Of a stretch of DNA of 64,000 bases, positions 1 to 46,708 are shown one piece after another. The notes below the pieces were generated by a model, which was given only the letters and a program-made list of their open reading frames with translations, did not search any database and was not told the DNA's origin. The stretch is from Paratinospora sagittata (Eukaryota; Streptophyta; Magnoliopsida; Ranunculales; Menispermaceae). Numbering within the stretch: the first letter of the stretch is position 1; each line of letters starts with the position of its first letter. The stretch covers positions 5,522,001 to 5,586,000 of the forward strand of contig CM069602.1 in NCBI GenBank assembly GCA_035771175.1, read 5' to 3'. The position numbers were made by a program, and so were the translations under genes.

Positions 1-187
1 GCTTCTAGAGTTTCATATTCCTAATCTTTTTAGTTTTTCAAATCTTGTCGATCAGTATCAACGACATTATCACCAAATGTGGCTTCCCAATTTCAACAAA
101 GTCTTTGGATGTGAGAACCTACTAGTTACCATGTTTAAAATCTAGGTGCATTGCTACATTTGCATAGTCATTTGAGCTATCATCTTC
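1..187. other. Intronic flank left of copia element
   Basis: AT-rich sequence without a recognisable exon or repeat. It lies between an ATM exon outside the window and the first LTR, so it is presumably part of the same ATM intron. Confidence 0.4.
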
Positions 188-451
188 GGTTGTGGAGAAG
201 GGCAAAATCTGTGGGATTTATTTTCTTTAAGGAAAGATGATAATTTTAGTAGTCGTTTTATTTAGCAGTTCCTAAAATTGTAATTATAGTTATATGTGTG
301 CATAGCCCTGTATGTCTATATATATATGGTGTCCCTCCATTGAGACATCATCAAGAATAAGAAAATATTCCATCTCTTCTTCCGTGGACGTAGGCCTTAG
401 AGCCAAACCACGTTACATCTTTGTGTCTTTCATTATTTTATTTTTACAACA
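188..451 (+). repeat. 5' LTR of copia A
   Basis: 264 bp. It aligns with the truncated 3' copy at 5454-5613, where the start reads TGTTGTGG; here the first bases have mutated (GGTTGTGG). It ends …ACAACA immediately before the primer-binding site. A TATA-like run (TATATATAT) lies near 318-328. Confidence 0.85.
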
Positions 452-463
452 TGGTATCAGAGC
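452..463 (+). promoter_or_regulatory. Primer-binding site of copia A
   Basis: TGGTATCAGAGC, the standard plant copia match to the 3' end of initiator Met-tRNA, directly after the LTR. Confidence 0.85.
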
Positions 464-1078
464 TTTAGGCTCGTACAACTGGAAATACTTTTTCCGGCGT
501 TCTTCGCCGATATCTTCTGTGTCGGCGTTCATCGCCGAATCTTTGTGGTCGGCCTTCATCGCCGTCGCTGTGTCCGACTTACATCATCTCATTGGAATCC
601 TTTGTTTCCGACGACACTGTTACACACCATCAGCACTACCGACTGGTTCGTGCGACTGTTCAACATCATCGATTGGTTCGTTCGACTGATTCGTGGGACT
701 GTTCAGCACCATCGTGGCATCATCCTTGTCGTTCATGCTGCTTGAAGAAACCCTGATCGTCATCGTCGCTGTCGTTGCCGCTGCCACGGGTTCATCATCA
801 TCGCCATCAACACTGTCACACATCTCCGTCATCGCTGGTTCATCACCATTGCTAGTTCTCCATCCCCCGTCTCTCTCTCTAGTTCATCGCCTCTCTCTGC
901 TGAGCATCTCTGCTGGTTCGTCGTCTCTCTCCCTCTTTGGTTCGTCGTCTCTCCCTCTCTTCCCCTTCTTCTCTTTTTCATCTTCGTCGTCTGCAACTTT
1001 CTCTCTCTCTCCTTCTTTCTTCTTTTTTTTTTTTCTTGTAAACCTTTAAGAAAAAAAAGAAAGAAAGGAAACAATAGA

Positions 1079-1974
1079 ATGTCGATCACTTCAGAAATTG
1101 TGCAAACTGACGAATAGTTGACAAAACGGAGAAAGGAGAACTACCAAACATTCAGGCAGCATACAGACTTGATGGAAATAATTATTTGAAGTGGTCTCAG
1201 CTGGTGCGTACTTTTCTGAAGGGCAAACGGAAATTAAGTCATCTTTTGGGCACTGGACCTACACCTGAAGATCCTAAGTTTATAGCGTGGTATAACGAAG
1301 ATGCTTCTATACTGGCGTGGCTATGGAATTCAATGACGCCAAACATTAGTGATGCATGCATGTTTCTAACTATCGCCAAAGACATTTGGGATGTCGTTCA
1401 TCAGACATACTCTAAGGCCCATGATGCAGCTTAAGTGTATGAGATCAAAGTGAAAGTTGGAACAACAAAACAAGGCAACATGCCGGTCACCGAATATGCC
1501 AATGTACTGAAGAATCTCTGGCAGGAACTTGACCATTATAGGTGTATAGAGACTAAATGCCCTGCAAATGCTGTAGTTTTAAAGAACTATATTGAGAAGT
1601 ATCGGGTCCATGACTTCTTGGCTGGACTCAATGCAGAATTTGATCAAGTGAGAGTTCAGACTCTCAGCAAAGAGTTGCCAACTCTGAATGAGACTATCTC
1701 AGTTATCCGAACTGAAGAAAGCAAAAGAAGTGTTATGCTCACACCTCAAAAGATGGAAGGCTCAGCTATTGTTGCCAATCGGGGAAATGATTAGAAGACA
1801 CACACTCCGCTCGCTAAATGATCAAAGGTCCCAAATCGAGACAATAGGGATAATCTATGGTGTACTTATTGTCAGAAGACTAGACATACCGGGGAGAAGT
1901 GTTGGAAACTTCATGGCAAGCCTTCAACTTTAGGTAAAGAATGGGGCTACAAAAGAGGACAGCAGAAAACCAGT
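1079..1974 (+). pseudogene. Copia A gag, disrupted
   Basis: The start MSITSEIVQTDE is followed at once by a frameshift and stop. The gag body (LKWSQLVRTFLKGKRKLSHLLG; NLWQELDHY; DFLAGLNAEFDQVR) then reads on with stops at 1432-1434, 1792-1794 and 1819-1821. The nucleocapsid zinc knuckle WCTYCQKTRHTGEKC (about 1855-1899) still has all four ligands (CCHC), unlike the copy in element B. Confidence 0.8.
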
Positions 1975-4900
1975 GGACAAACACATCTGTCTACTGAACA
2001 AACAGTTGCAGACTCCCCAGTGCCTGAAGGATTCAGCCAAGACGACATTGAAAGGTTGAAATATTTGCTTGGCACACTGGACAAACCCTCAGGTACCTGT
2101 TCATTGGCCCATTCAGGTAACTTTCCTATTTCTATTGGATTTAATGTCTCGGATAAGTCCTTTGCTAACTCTTGGGTTATAGATTCTGGTGCTACTGATC
2201 ACATGACCAATTCCTCCAATATATTTCATACCTACAACCCATGTCCTAGTAGTCTGAAAATAGCCACAGCTGATGGATCCTTAACCACAGTTGCTGGTAT
2301 AGGTGATGTTCACATCAGCCTTACCCTTACACTCATAAATGTTCTTCATGTTCCTAAAACTATCTACTAATCTTATCTCTATTAAAAAATTGACCCATGA
2401 TCTGAGTTGTAATGTAACCTTCTGCCCTACTTACTGTGCATTTCAGGACCAAGACTTGGGGACGATGATTGGACATGCTAAGGAACAGGACGAGTTGTAT
2501 TACCTTAAGACACCAGTACATCCTATCAAGACTAACACTTCATTTCTCTCCGAGCTCAAATTTTCCAATAAAGAAAAGCTATGGCTCCATCATCGTCGCC
2601 TTGGCCATCCTTCTTTTCGAACCCTTAAAATCATGTTTCCTTTTTTGTTTAAGTCTCTCAATGTTGAAGATTTTCATTGTGAAGTGTGTGAACTTGCGAA
2701 ACACAAGCGTATATCTTTTCCACTTAGTACTGAAAGAAGTTCAAATCCTTTTGATCTCATTGATACTAATATTTGGGGTCCCTCTTCAATACCTAATGTT
2801 TCTGGAGCGCGATGGTTTGGGTCCTTCATTGATGATTGTACTAGAGTCTCATGACTATTCTTACTGAAACAACAATCCGATGTGAGCTTTGTTCTTCCTA
2901 CCTTCCATAACAAGATACACACCCAGTTTGTTGCTAAAATAAAGTGATTTCAATCTGGCAATGCTAGAGACTATTTTAATCAAACATTGACCAATTACTT
3001 CCAAAACGAGAGGATCCTTCCTGAATCATCCTGTTTTCACACCCCACAACAAAATGGAGTTGCTGAAAGAAAATACGACAACCTGCTTGATACAACCCAA
3101 GCCTTTTTATTTCAGAATACTATGCCTAAGTCCTATTGGGGGGAAGTTGTCCTAACCGCAACACACCTTATCAACCGCCTACCATCCCGGACCCTTGGTT
3201 TCAAAAGTCCTATGAAAAAGCTATGTCAATTTTCTCCTAAGCTCAAAATCTCCAATAATCTTATACCTAAGATATTTGGGTGTGTATCATTTGTCCATGT
3301 TCACCAACCCAACATGGGGAAGTTGAACCCTAGAGCTCTCAAGTCTGTTTTTGTCGAATGCTCGTCCACTCAAAAGGGATATAAATGCTATCATCCCCCA
3401 TCAAAGAAATTATGTCTCTGCCAATGTCACTTTCTGTGAACCTGAGCCATATTTTTCCGCTCCTCCTCTTCTGGGGGAGAGTGTCATCATGGAAGACAAG
3501 GATCGAAACTCACTTGATAACCCTTTTAATCCTTTTGGCCTTTTTAACCTCCAACAAACCAAACTCGAATCTCCTACACCCTCTGTACCCAATGATGAAC
3601 CTAAAGATCGGATGACTGGATAAATGTACTCAAAGAAGAAAGCTGCAGTTCCTGAACCGATGCAAGTTCAAGAATCTGAACCAATCCCTGAAAATGAGGT
3701 AACAAATCCTGAACCCTCCTTACAAATTTTATTAGTTCTTGAAACTAACAATGATCTTTTAGCCTCTGAACCTGACAATGACCTTCCCATCGCAATTAGA
3801 AAGGGCACAAGGGAATGCACTAAACATCCCTTGTATCCACTATCTCATGTTGTATCCTTCGTGAAGTTCTCACCAACCCATAATAGTTTCCTTACCAACC
3901 TGAACAACATCCAGACTCCTACATCATTATCCGAGGCTTTATCTAATACAAATTGGAAACAAGCTATGAATGTGGAAATGGAAGCCCTGGAGAAAAATAC
4001 AACATGGGAGTTGGTAGACTTGCCTGCAGGAAAGAAACCTGTGGGATGCAAATGGGTTTATACAGTAAAATACAAAGCAGATGGGTCCCTAGAGCGCTAC
4101 AAGGCAAGATTCGTAGCCAAAGGATATACTCAAACATATGGTGTGGACTATCAAGAGACATTTGCTTTGGTTGCAAAAATGAATACTGTGAGACTTCTTT
4201 TGTCATTGGCAGCTAATTATGACTGGGATTTGCAACAATTTGATGTAAAGAATGCATTTTTACATGGGGATTTAGAAGAAGAAATCTATATGGAAGTGCC
4301 TCCAGGATTTGGCACCACTGATAAAGTGTGTAAATTGAAAAAGTCCCTGTATGGACTTAAACAATCTCCGAGGGCATGGTTTGGTCGGTTTGCCAAAGTA
4401 ATGACAAATATTGGATATAGACAAAGCCAAGGAGATCACACTCTGTTTATTAAGCACTTGACTTCAGGGGGAGTTACAGCTCTATTAGTGTATGTTGATG
4501 ACATCATCACGACAGGAAACAATGAGAACGAGAGACAAAATTTGAAGCCGTGTTTGACCGAGGAATTTGAGGTCAAGGAACTAGGAAGATTGAAATACTT
4601 CCTAGGGATTGAAATGGCACACTCTAAACAGGGAATCTTTATTTCTCAACAGAAGTACATTACAGACCTTCTTAAAGAAACAGGGAAGCTAGCATGCAAA
4701 CCAATGAATACTCCTATTGATCTTAATCACGAGCTTGGAGAAGCTGAGGAAGCGCTAACTATTAATAAGGAGATGTATCAAGGACTAGTAGGAAGACTTA
4801 TCTATGTCTCTCACACAAGACCTGATATTGCATATTCAGTGAGTGTAATAAGCCAGTTCATGCACAACCTTAAAGATATTCATTTGCAAGCAGCTAATCG

Positions 4901-5446
4901 CGTTTTACAGTATCTTAAAGGGACTCCAGGACATGGCATCTTATTAAACAACACACAGGAATGGTTCTTGATGCATATACTGATTCAGACTATGCTGGTT
5001 CAGTAGTTGACAGAAGATCAGCTACTGGATATTGTACGTTTCTTGGTGGGAATTTGGTGACATGGCGAAGTAAAAAGCAGAATGTAGTGGCCAGATCTAG
5101 TGCTGAAGCAGAATTCCGAGCAATGGCACAAGGGGTTTGTGGGCTATTATGGTTGCAGATAATTTTGACAGATTTGATGATACACTAGGATGGCTTTATG
5201 AGACTCGATTGTGACAATAAATCTGCAATTTGCATTGCCCGTAACCCAGTTCAACATGATCGAACCAAGCATATAGAGATTGATAGAATCTTTATTAAAG
5301 AGAAGCTTGATAGTGGGTTGATCTGTACTCCATATGTGTCTACCAATAATCAGCTCGCCGATGTGCTCGCTAAAAGGTTAAACCATACTGCATTTCAAGC
5401 AAATGTGTCCAAGCTGAGAATGGTAAACCTTTATTCACCAGCTTGA
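1975..5446 (+). pseudogene. Copia A pol (protease, integrase, RT, RNase H), disrupted
   Basis: Protease motif WVIDSGATDHMTN lies near 2175-2213. A one-base insertion near 2358 shifts the frame. The integrase zinc region (HHRRLGHPSF…CEVCELAKHKR) and core follow, with stops at 2852-2854 and around 2945. RT is open from 3624 to 5006 with KARFVAKGYTQ, FLHG, KSLYGLKQSPRAW and the catalytic YVDDI. RNase H (DAYTDSDYAG; SSAEAEFRA; CDNKSA) is reached by a further frameshift and is split by a TAG near 5186. It encodes the replication enzymes of the element but cannot be translated as one product. Confidence 0.85.
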
Positions 5447-5453
5447 GGGGCAG

Positions 5454-5613
5454 TGTTGTGGAGAAGAGCAAAATCTGTGGGATTTATTTCCTTTAAAGAA
5501 AGATGATAATTTTAGTAGTCGTTTTATTTAGCAGTTACTAAAACTGTAATTATAGCTATATGTGTGAATAGCCCCGTATGTCTATATATATACGGTGTCC
5601 CTCCATTAAGACA
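5454..5613 (+). repeat. Truncated 3' LTR of copia A
   Basis: Starts TGTTGTGGAGAAG after the purine tract TTGAGGGGCAG and aligns with the 5' LTR as far as CCTCCATTAAGACAT. About 100 bp of its right end are missing, replaced by unrelated AT-rich intron sequence. Confidence 0.85.
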
Positions 5614-6710
5614 TGATTTTAATTAAAATAAATTATTTTTTATCATTTTATGAAAATTTAAAATTTATTATAGAATATTGTTAGATATGTATAATTTTGT
5701 ATATAAACTGTCCAGGGACTTGTAAATATTTAATTAATTATCTAGGGACCTATAAATAAGTATTTTTCTTATCGCTTAGGCTACGCATCGCCTAGATAGG
5801 GCGAATCGCCTAGACATCGCCTTGGCGCCTTGAAAACACTGTTTAAATGTATTATTTTTTAATCTTGTTTTATAAGAGTTAACTAGAAGAAGATGGCTTT
5901 GGAAACTTTTTTAATTTATTTTTAAGTTTTTATCGTATTTCAACTTTATTTATTTATTTTTTTGCTTCTTTTCTTCTATTTTTGGTAAAGCATAGCCCAT
6001 AAGCTACATAATTTGTTAGCTTATTAAATTATTTTTTAAAATTTATATTGCTATGTTGGTTGATAAAGTTGAAAATAATACATAATTATTGATATTTGTT
6101 TTTGTTTTTATTAATGAAATAACATTTTTTTAGTTCTTTGTCGAATTTCATCGAACTTTGTTGAGTTTTATCGAATTTTGTCGAATTTTATAGAATTTCT
6201 TGTCGAATTTTTGCATTTTTGAATTGAAAAATAGAAATTTTATTGAAGTTTATCGAATTTTATCGAACTATTTCGGCGAATTTTTGTATTTTTTATTTTA
6301 CATTCACTTCGCACTTCGATGGTAAAAAAAGATAAATAATTCGTAGCAGTTCGCCGAATTTCAGAGAATTTTCGAACCATGGTTTCAAGTACCTTTTTCT
6401 AAAACCCATGATACAGCATGGAATGAAAATTCTCGAAACTTTTCGAAATTTTCATTGACTTTTTTTATTTTTTATCATTGAATTGCAAAGAATGAAAATT
6501 CTCTATGTCGAATTGGACTTTTCTGAATTAATTTCAGGTTTAAGGGATCAAAATTCTTCCATCAAAAAATAATTTCAGGTCCTAATACAAAATTCAACGC
6601 TACATGCACCTTTAGCATGGGCATTACCTTGTTTTCCGCAAGTTCACTCTAATCTTGTTCAATTTAGTGGTGTTCTGTTTTTAACTTTTTTCTTTGCTCA
6701 TTGGTTTTAG
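5614..6710. other. ATM intron segment with a degenerate TCGAATTTT array
   Basis: No gene seen. About 5770-5840 is a repeat rich in CGCCTAGGCG-like words ending CCTTGAAAACACTG, related in reverse orientation to 25,562-25,600. About 6130-6380 contains many imperfect copies of TCGAATTTT and TCGAACTTT. The acceptor for the exon at 6711 is TTGGTTTTAG. Confidence 0.5.
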
Positions 6711-39535
<32,825 letters not shown>

Positions 39536-41229
39536 TTAGAAGTAGCTTTTTGACTTTTGGCAGTTGCATCACCCAAACACCATGTACAGGCGGCGTCCCT
39601 CACCTCTCTTTTTTTGAGGATTTTCTCCTTTTACCTCTTATACCGTAGTTGAGACTGGATTGGATGCAGTTGCTGTTGGTAGGAGTTACATTCTTTCTTT
39701 CTTTTTCTTTCTTGTGTTTTGGCATTACTGGTGGTACTTGGTAATGGATGCCATACACACTACTAATTTCTACTGTATATCCACGTTGCACATACGCTGT
39801 ACTATCTATTTATTGTATAGTTTTTTTTAAAGAAAAGAAAGGCTATTTCTTCTCTTTCTTCTCTTTCTTTTTTGGCTTTCATTTTTGTTTAAATAAGCTG
39901 TCACTTCACAACTTAGTGCAATTGACTTGTGCCCATTAATGCCATATATCTAGATCTCTTCATGCTTGTTTGATTAACAATTCATCTCACAATGTGTTGA
40001 ACTTTTAATTTTATGAGACCAAGGCCGTACTTCCTCCAATTTCGTCTCTCATGGGACTAAATATAGCGAGTTCCTACCATTATCATTAGGTTGAAGAAGA
40101 GTGAAGGTTGTTATTACTAAATTTTGGGATTTTAATATTGGTTTAAAACCAGCAAAGACTCTTGTTCTGGAAAAGATTAACAAATATCTTTCTCCCAGGT
40201 TAATTCGCAACCAAAAAAATCAGTGTTATGACTACTCGATAGAAGCTGCAGAATACATGAAACTCAAATTTTGACAAGCGATACAAAATACATATTTTTA
40301 GATGGTTGATTTGTAAAAACAGAATTCTTATTTTCTGAAACTTGTCATTCGATAAATATTGAATATAATTTTAGAGATGATAGAATCTTAAATTTAAGAA
40401 AAAGTTACTAAACAACAAAACAATGAGGCAATCAATGGAGGGGAAGCGAAGCAAGGCAGCGGCACACCTTTTGGCCCATCTTATGAATAACGAAAGAATC
40501 ACTTTGATTTATTGACAGCTTTCCTCGTGAGACGGCACTAAGAAAAAAATGGAACCTAAAGGAAAAGGAAAGAACCAGCTGTTGATGAAAGAATGATTTT
40601 GCAGATGGAATAGAACCTGCGAAAATCTCTCTTTTATTTTTATATATACTTTCCAAACAAACAAATGGTGGTCTCGTTCTCATGATTTTTTTTTCTTTTT
40701 TGGGTTCTCTCATGAATTAAATTCAAAGAAACGAGCACTTTCTTGGTTAATACACACACACTCTTGCTTTAGTCTTTCTCAATTCACGAGACAAATTGCT
40801 TAGTCTTGGTAAATCATTGCTATCCCCCTAATAATAAGGGAAAATGTGCAGCATGACCGCATCAGTCAAAACTCAAAAGCCCCCACTTAGATGGGAACAG
40901 CCACCATTTCTAAAAGCCAAAAGCTTGAGTTGTGTGTATATATATAGACAGAAAGATAGATATGAACCTAACTCATCACCAAAAGTGATTTATACATTGC
41001 ACATCATAATTGTACCGATAGAGCTACAATCACTAGGCATGTTCCCCTCATGCTAGAATACAAATGCAAACTCGTCCAATTCATAGTGTACACTTACTCT
41101 GATATCAAGTTGTTGTAAATCATAATCATACCTAATTGCAAATCACCCGATGGGAGACACTAGTTAGTATACACACACACTTAGGAGCTCAATTTCACTT
41201 TTGCTGCAAAGTTGCCATGTACAATACCC

Positions 41230-41274
<45 letters not shown>

Positions 41275-41710
41275 GGACCTTGACGGTCATTTTCCTTCAA
41301 CAAAGGCTCCACAATGCACAATCTTCTTTTTAAGTCTTGGATCACTTTCTTCTGTCAAACAACGCGGCTTACCTTCTTAAACAATAAAAGCTCACGAATA
41401 TCTTCGTTCTTCACTTTCCCTTTATCAAAGAAAGTGCCAAACTTTAAGAATTCAAAAACTCCATCCATCTAAGAAGAAGATACACATCATAAATTTTACC
41501 CACACATCGCCTTCTTAATGATAGATGATTAGTTGGCGATGCTTCTTCCCCGTATGAGTTGCCCCAAACTTGCCTCTCCGCTCACTCAAAGCACAACCAC
41601 TTTGCACAAGATTTCATGATCAAGAACTCGCAGAGAAGCCAAGCAACAGAGAAAACCACCAGTCCAGTCTTCTTCATTAATTGATCATCAACTACTTCTT
41701 CTGTAAGAGA
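39536..41710. other. ATM 3' flank and intergenic region
   Basis: The ATM 3' UTR starts at 39,536; its end is not determinable. About 39,960-40,205 is one copy of a dispersed or duplicated segment (second copy at 46,163-46,433). A CT microsatellite lies at 41,232-41,272. No other gene or RNA gene seen. Confidence 0.6.
41232..41272. repeat. (CT)n microsatellite
   Basis: About 20 uninterrupted CT units, some 440 bp upstream of the small membrane-protein gene. CT tracts are common in plant promoter and 5' UTR regions, so it may lie in its promoter. Confidence 0.9.
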
Positions 41711-42106
41711 ATGTCGTCATTTCCTCCCCCTGTTGTGGTTTATCCCAACACTGTCACGACACAGTCGGGTCAGCATTCGAAGGGCTCTTTCGTGCCCGTC
41801 TTTGCAGTCTTGGCTGTCATTATGGTTCTGCTGGGATTTTCGTGTTGTGTTGGGCAACTATGTTCTCGTCGTTTCGCCAAACCCAAACCCAAGCCCAAGG
41901 CCAAGCGTGGTAGTAGTAGCAGGGAAAATGATATTGAATTTGGGTTCAAGAAGAAGGTTCCATCCACTAAAGCAGCAGTTGCTGATCATCGTCATCATCA
42001 TGAAGAAAAACCGAAACATGCTGAATTTGAAAACGGTGATGAAGGTGCTAAGAAGGGAGAGATGAAGCATGCTGAAAACATTGGAGAGCCAAAAGCGAGT
42101 ACATGA
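41711..42106 (+). CDS. Small single-pass membrane protein, unknown function
   Basis: An intronless 131 aa protein. The start at 41,711 (MSSFPPPVVVYPN) is chosen over an in-frame ATG at 41,681 because it gives the Pro-rich start typical of small plant membrane proteins of this design, and the upstream residues look like translated leader. One hydrophobic segment (about residues 27-50, FVPVFAVLAVIMVLLGFSCC) is followed by a very basic stretch (RRFAKPKPKPKAKR), suggesting a cytosolic C-terminus. The tail is hydrophilic, with HRHHHEEKPKH and alternating acidic and lysine residues. No enzyme motif is visible. It is convergent with RPB5 1.3 kb downstream. I do not recognise a named family. Confidence 0.8.
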   Translation: MSSFPPPVVVYPNTVTTQSGQHSKGSFVPVFAVLAVIMVLLGFSCCVGQLCSRRFAKPKPKPKAKRGSSSRENDIEFGFKKKVPSTKAAVADHRHHHEEKPKHAEFENGDEGAKKGEMKHAENIGEPKAST

Positions 42107-43401
42107 TCGAAGAGGTTAAGGCACAAGGTTGTACAACATGTCATCTCTGCAGCTTTTAATTTTCTCATTAGAAGCTGAATTTGTCTGTTTACTGTTTTCA
42201 GTTAATTTTCCCTCTACTACTTGTTATATGTTTGGTACCATAATGTAACATTAAACAAAGTATTTGAGCACGCTGCTGACGCTTCTTTAATTATTAACTT
42301 AGTTTCAATTGTGCTTAAAATGCAGGAATTGGTCTCTCTAGCAATATCTAGTAATCTATACAGATTTTGCGTAGTTGATGCAAAGTTTTTTTGCCCCTGA
42401 AACTGCTTAAAATGCCCTTATTCAATCTCAATCATCATACTTTTGAAATATTAAGTTAATTGGCCGAAGTTGTGGAGTAGATAGAGCTAACTGACCAAAT
42501 TTCTCTTTTTTCTATGAAGTTTTCAAGAGGCCCTATAGAAGGGGGTTTTAGTAAAATATATTTGTTCCTATAAATGGCCTTAACATGATTGGATTTAAAT
42601 ATATCAGGATGTATTTTCTAGAAGTAACATATAAATTAATTTTTTTCATAAATATTTGATTTAGTTAATTAAATTTATTTTGGTGTTTGATCTTTAATAA
42701 AAAAAATCTATTTTATGGATTATTATAAATTAGTATTTTAATTTAGATAATATATTTTCGTAGGCATATTTACTGATTTTTCATGTACAACACACATGCA
42801 CATTCACTAGTTCCATGTAAAAATAAATTAAGTGCCAAGTAAGTGCAATTTGAAATACCCTGAAAATATATGCCAAAGTTTATAGATACTAAATCATTTT
42901 AAAAATGATGATTGAGGCCAGTTCTCAAACCAAACAATGTGCAATTTTTCTCACTATCATTTACTTCAATGGACAGCAGATCGTGAAGCATATATATGAG
43001 GTCTCAACGTTCCATTAATGTAGCAAATGAGATTACTCCAAGAAGAGGTGAATGGTTGTGATTCTAAAGCTGAAGAGAGATAAAAGACTTGCTGTTTTGA
43101 ATTTGGGCATGCATTTCCATAAGTAAATAACTAAGGAACTTTCGAAGTAGGCCAATCCAGAAATTCAGGCATCAAATATATACAAACACTGATGTTCAAA
43201 TCAAACGAGGGTCAAAAATGTTTCTCACTAGATAGATGAAGTTTAGACCATCATTGGTGTTACATAAAAAATATGCCTAGAGAATGACCCCAAGAATAAG
43301 CCTTTGCAATTCAAGTTCTCTAGTAAAAAAATAAGCTTCACAGTAAACGCCCAACTCTCTGCATGTGTAAACTTTACTATAATCGAAGTTAAAAAACCTC
43401 T
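42107..43401. other. Intergenic region between two convergent genes
   Basis: AT-rich, no coding potential on either strand. It should contain the 3' UTRs of the small membrane-protein gene and of RPB5. No repeat recognised. Confidence 0.6.
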
Positions 43402-45722
<2,321 letters not shown>

Positions 45723-46708
45723 CTCTCTTCTTCTCTCTTTTGCTCCCCTGTTCGAGCGTTCGAGCGTTCGAGCGTTCGCTTCTTAAAAACCCTACTAAAA
45801 CCAAAACCACAGCTTCGTGTCAAAATCGATATTTAAAATATTAAAAAAAAATGTTTGGAAAAATGTCTACCATTTTGAGTCTTTGACGACAAGTAGTTAC
45901 AAACTTTTAAATATAAATATATTATAATTATTAAATTATTTATTACATATTTTAAAATATACAATACACATTTGTCAAATAATTACATATTTTATAGTTA
46001 AATTAACATTTTTTTTCAAATTAAACCCTAAAACTATCGAGCCAACCACTCTTTGCTTAAGAAAAAAAGAAATTGAGAAAGTCGATTTTTTTTCTTTTTC
46101 AAAAAAATAAAACTGCTATATTAGTTGTGTATTAATAATCTTGGTTGAAATATACAATGTAGAGCTTTTCATACTTGTTTCGTTAACATTTTATCTTCAC
46201 AATGTGTAAAACCTTTAATCATATGAAAACGAGGACGAACTTTCTCTAATGTGTAGTGAGTTTATGCTCGTCACCATTATCTTTCAAGTTAGAAGAAGAA
46301 AAAAGGTTGTTAAACAAATGATTACTAATATATTGCTTGAATTCTGGGATTTTCTTTGAATTCAATATTGGTTTAAAACCAATGAGGATTTTGGTTTTGG
46401 AAAAGATTAACTAATATATTTCTCCAGGTTATTTATATTAAAATTATAACACTTATCATACATATATATATATATATAAATATTATGTAATGTCTCTTGA
46501 GAGAAACAAAACAAATGAAAAGAAAAAAAGGTCACAAAATTGGGGTGCACATCTCACCCACGTCCATATGTGTAATATATATAGTACAAGAAAAATACAA
46601 ATGGGAAACATATGAAGCATCCATTTCTTGAAATAATTCCTTGTGGGTTTCATATGGGCTCTTTCTGATGATGCAAACCAGATGATCAGGACCGTTTCGT
46701 AAGCGTTC
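45723..46708. other. RPB5 promoter side and kinase 3' flank
   Basis: Both neighbours are on the minus strand, so this region should hold the RPB5 promoter and 5' UTR (right of 45,723) and the kinase 3' UTR (left of 46,709). Three GTTCGAGC-type repeats lie at 45,751-45,779. About 46,163-46,433 resembles 39,960-40,205. An (AT)n run is at 46,463-46,480. Confidence 0.55.

Larger units (their letters stand above)
188..5613 (+). mobile_element. Ty1/copia LTR retrotransposon A, degenerate, 3' LTR truncated
   Basis: The element has a 5' LTR (188-451), a Met-tRNA primer-binding site (452-463), gag, protease, integrase, reverse transcriptase, RNase H, a purine tract (5443-5453) and the first 160 bp of the 3' LTR. 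The domain order (integrase before RT) defines copia. It lies in sense orientation in an ATM intron. Multiple stops and frameshifts in gag, protease-integrase and RNase H make it inactive. The RT section is the best preserved stretch (460 codons open). No target-site duplication can be scored because the right LTR is cut off. Confidence 0.93.

Noticed and set aside
312..1049. Open frames of 60-125 codons in the LTR and leader of copia A
   Set aside because: They are composed of CT-rich leader sequence with Ser/Leu-rich translation and start within the LTR.
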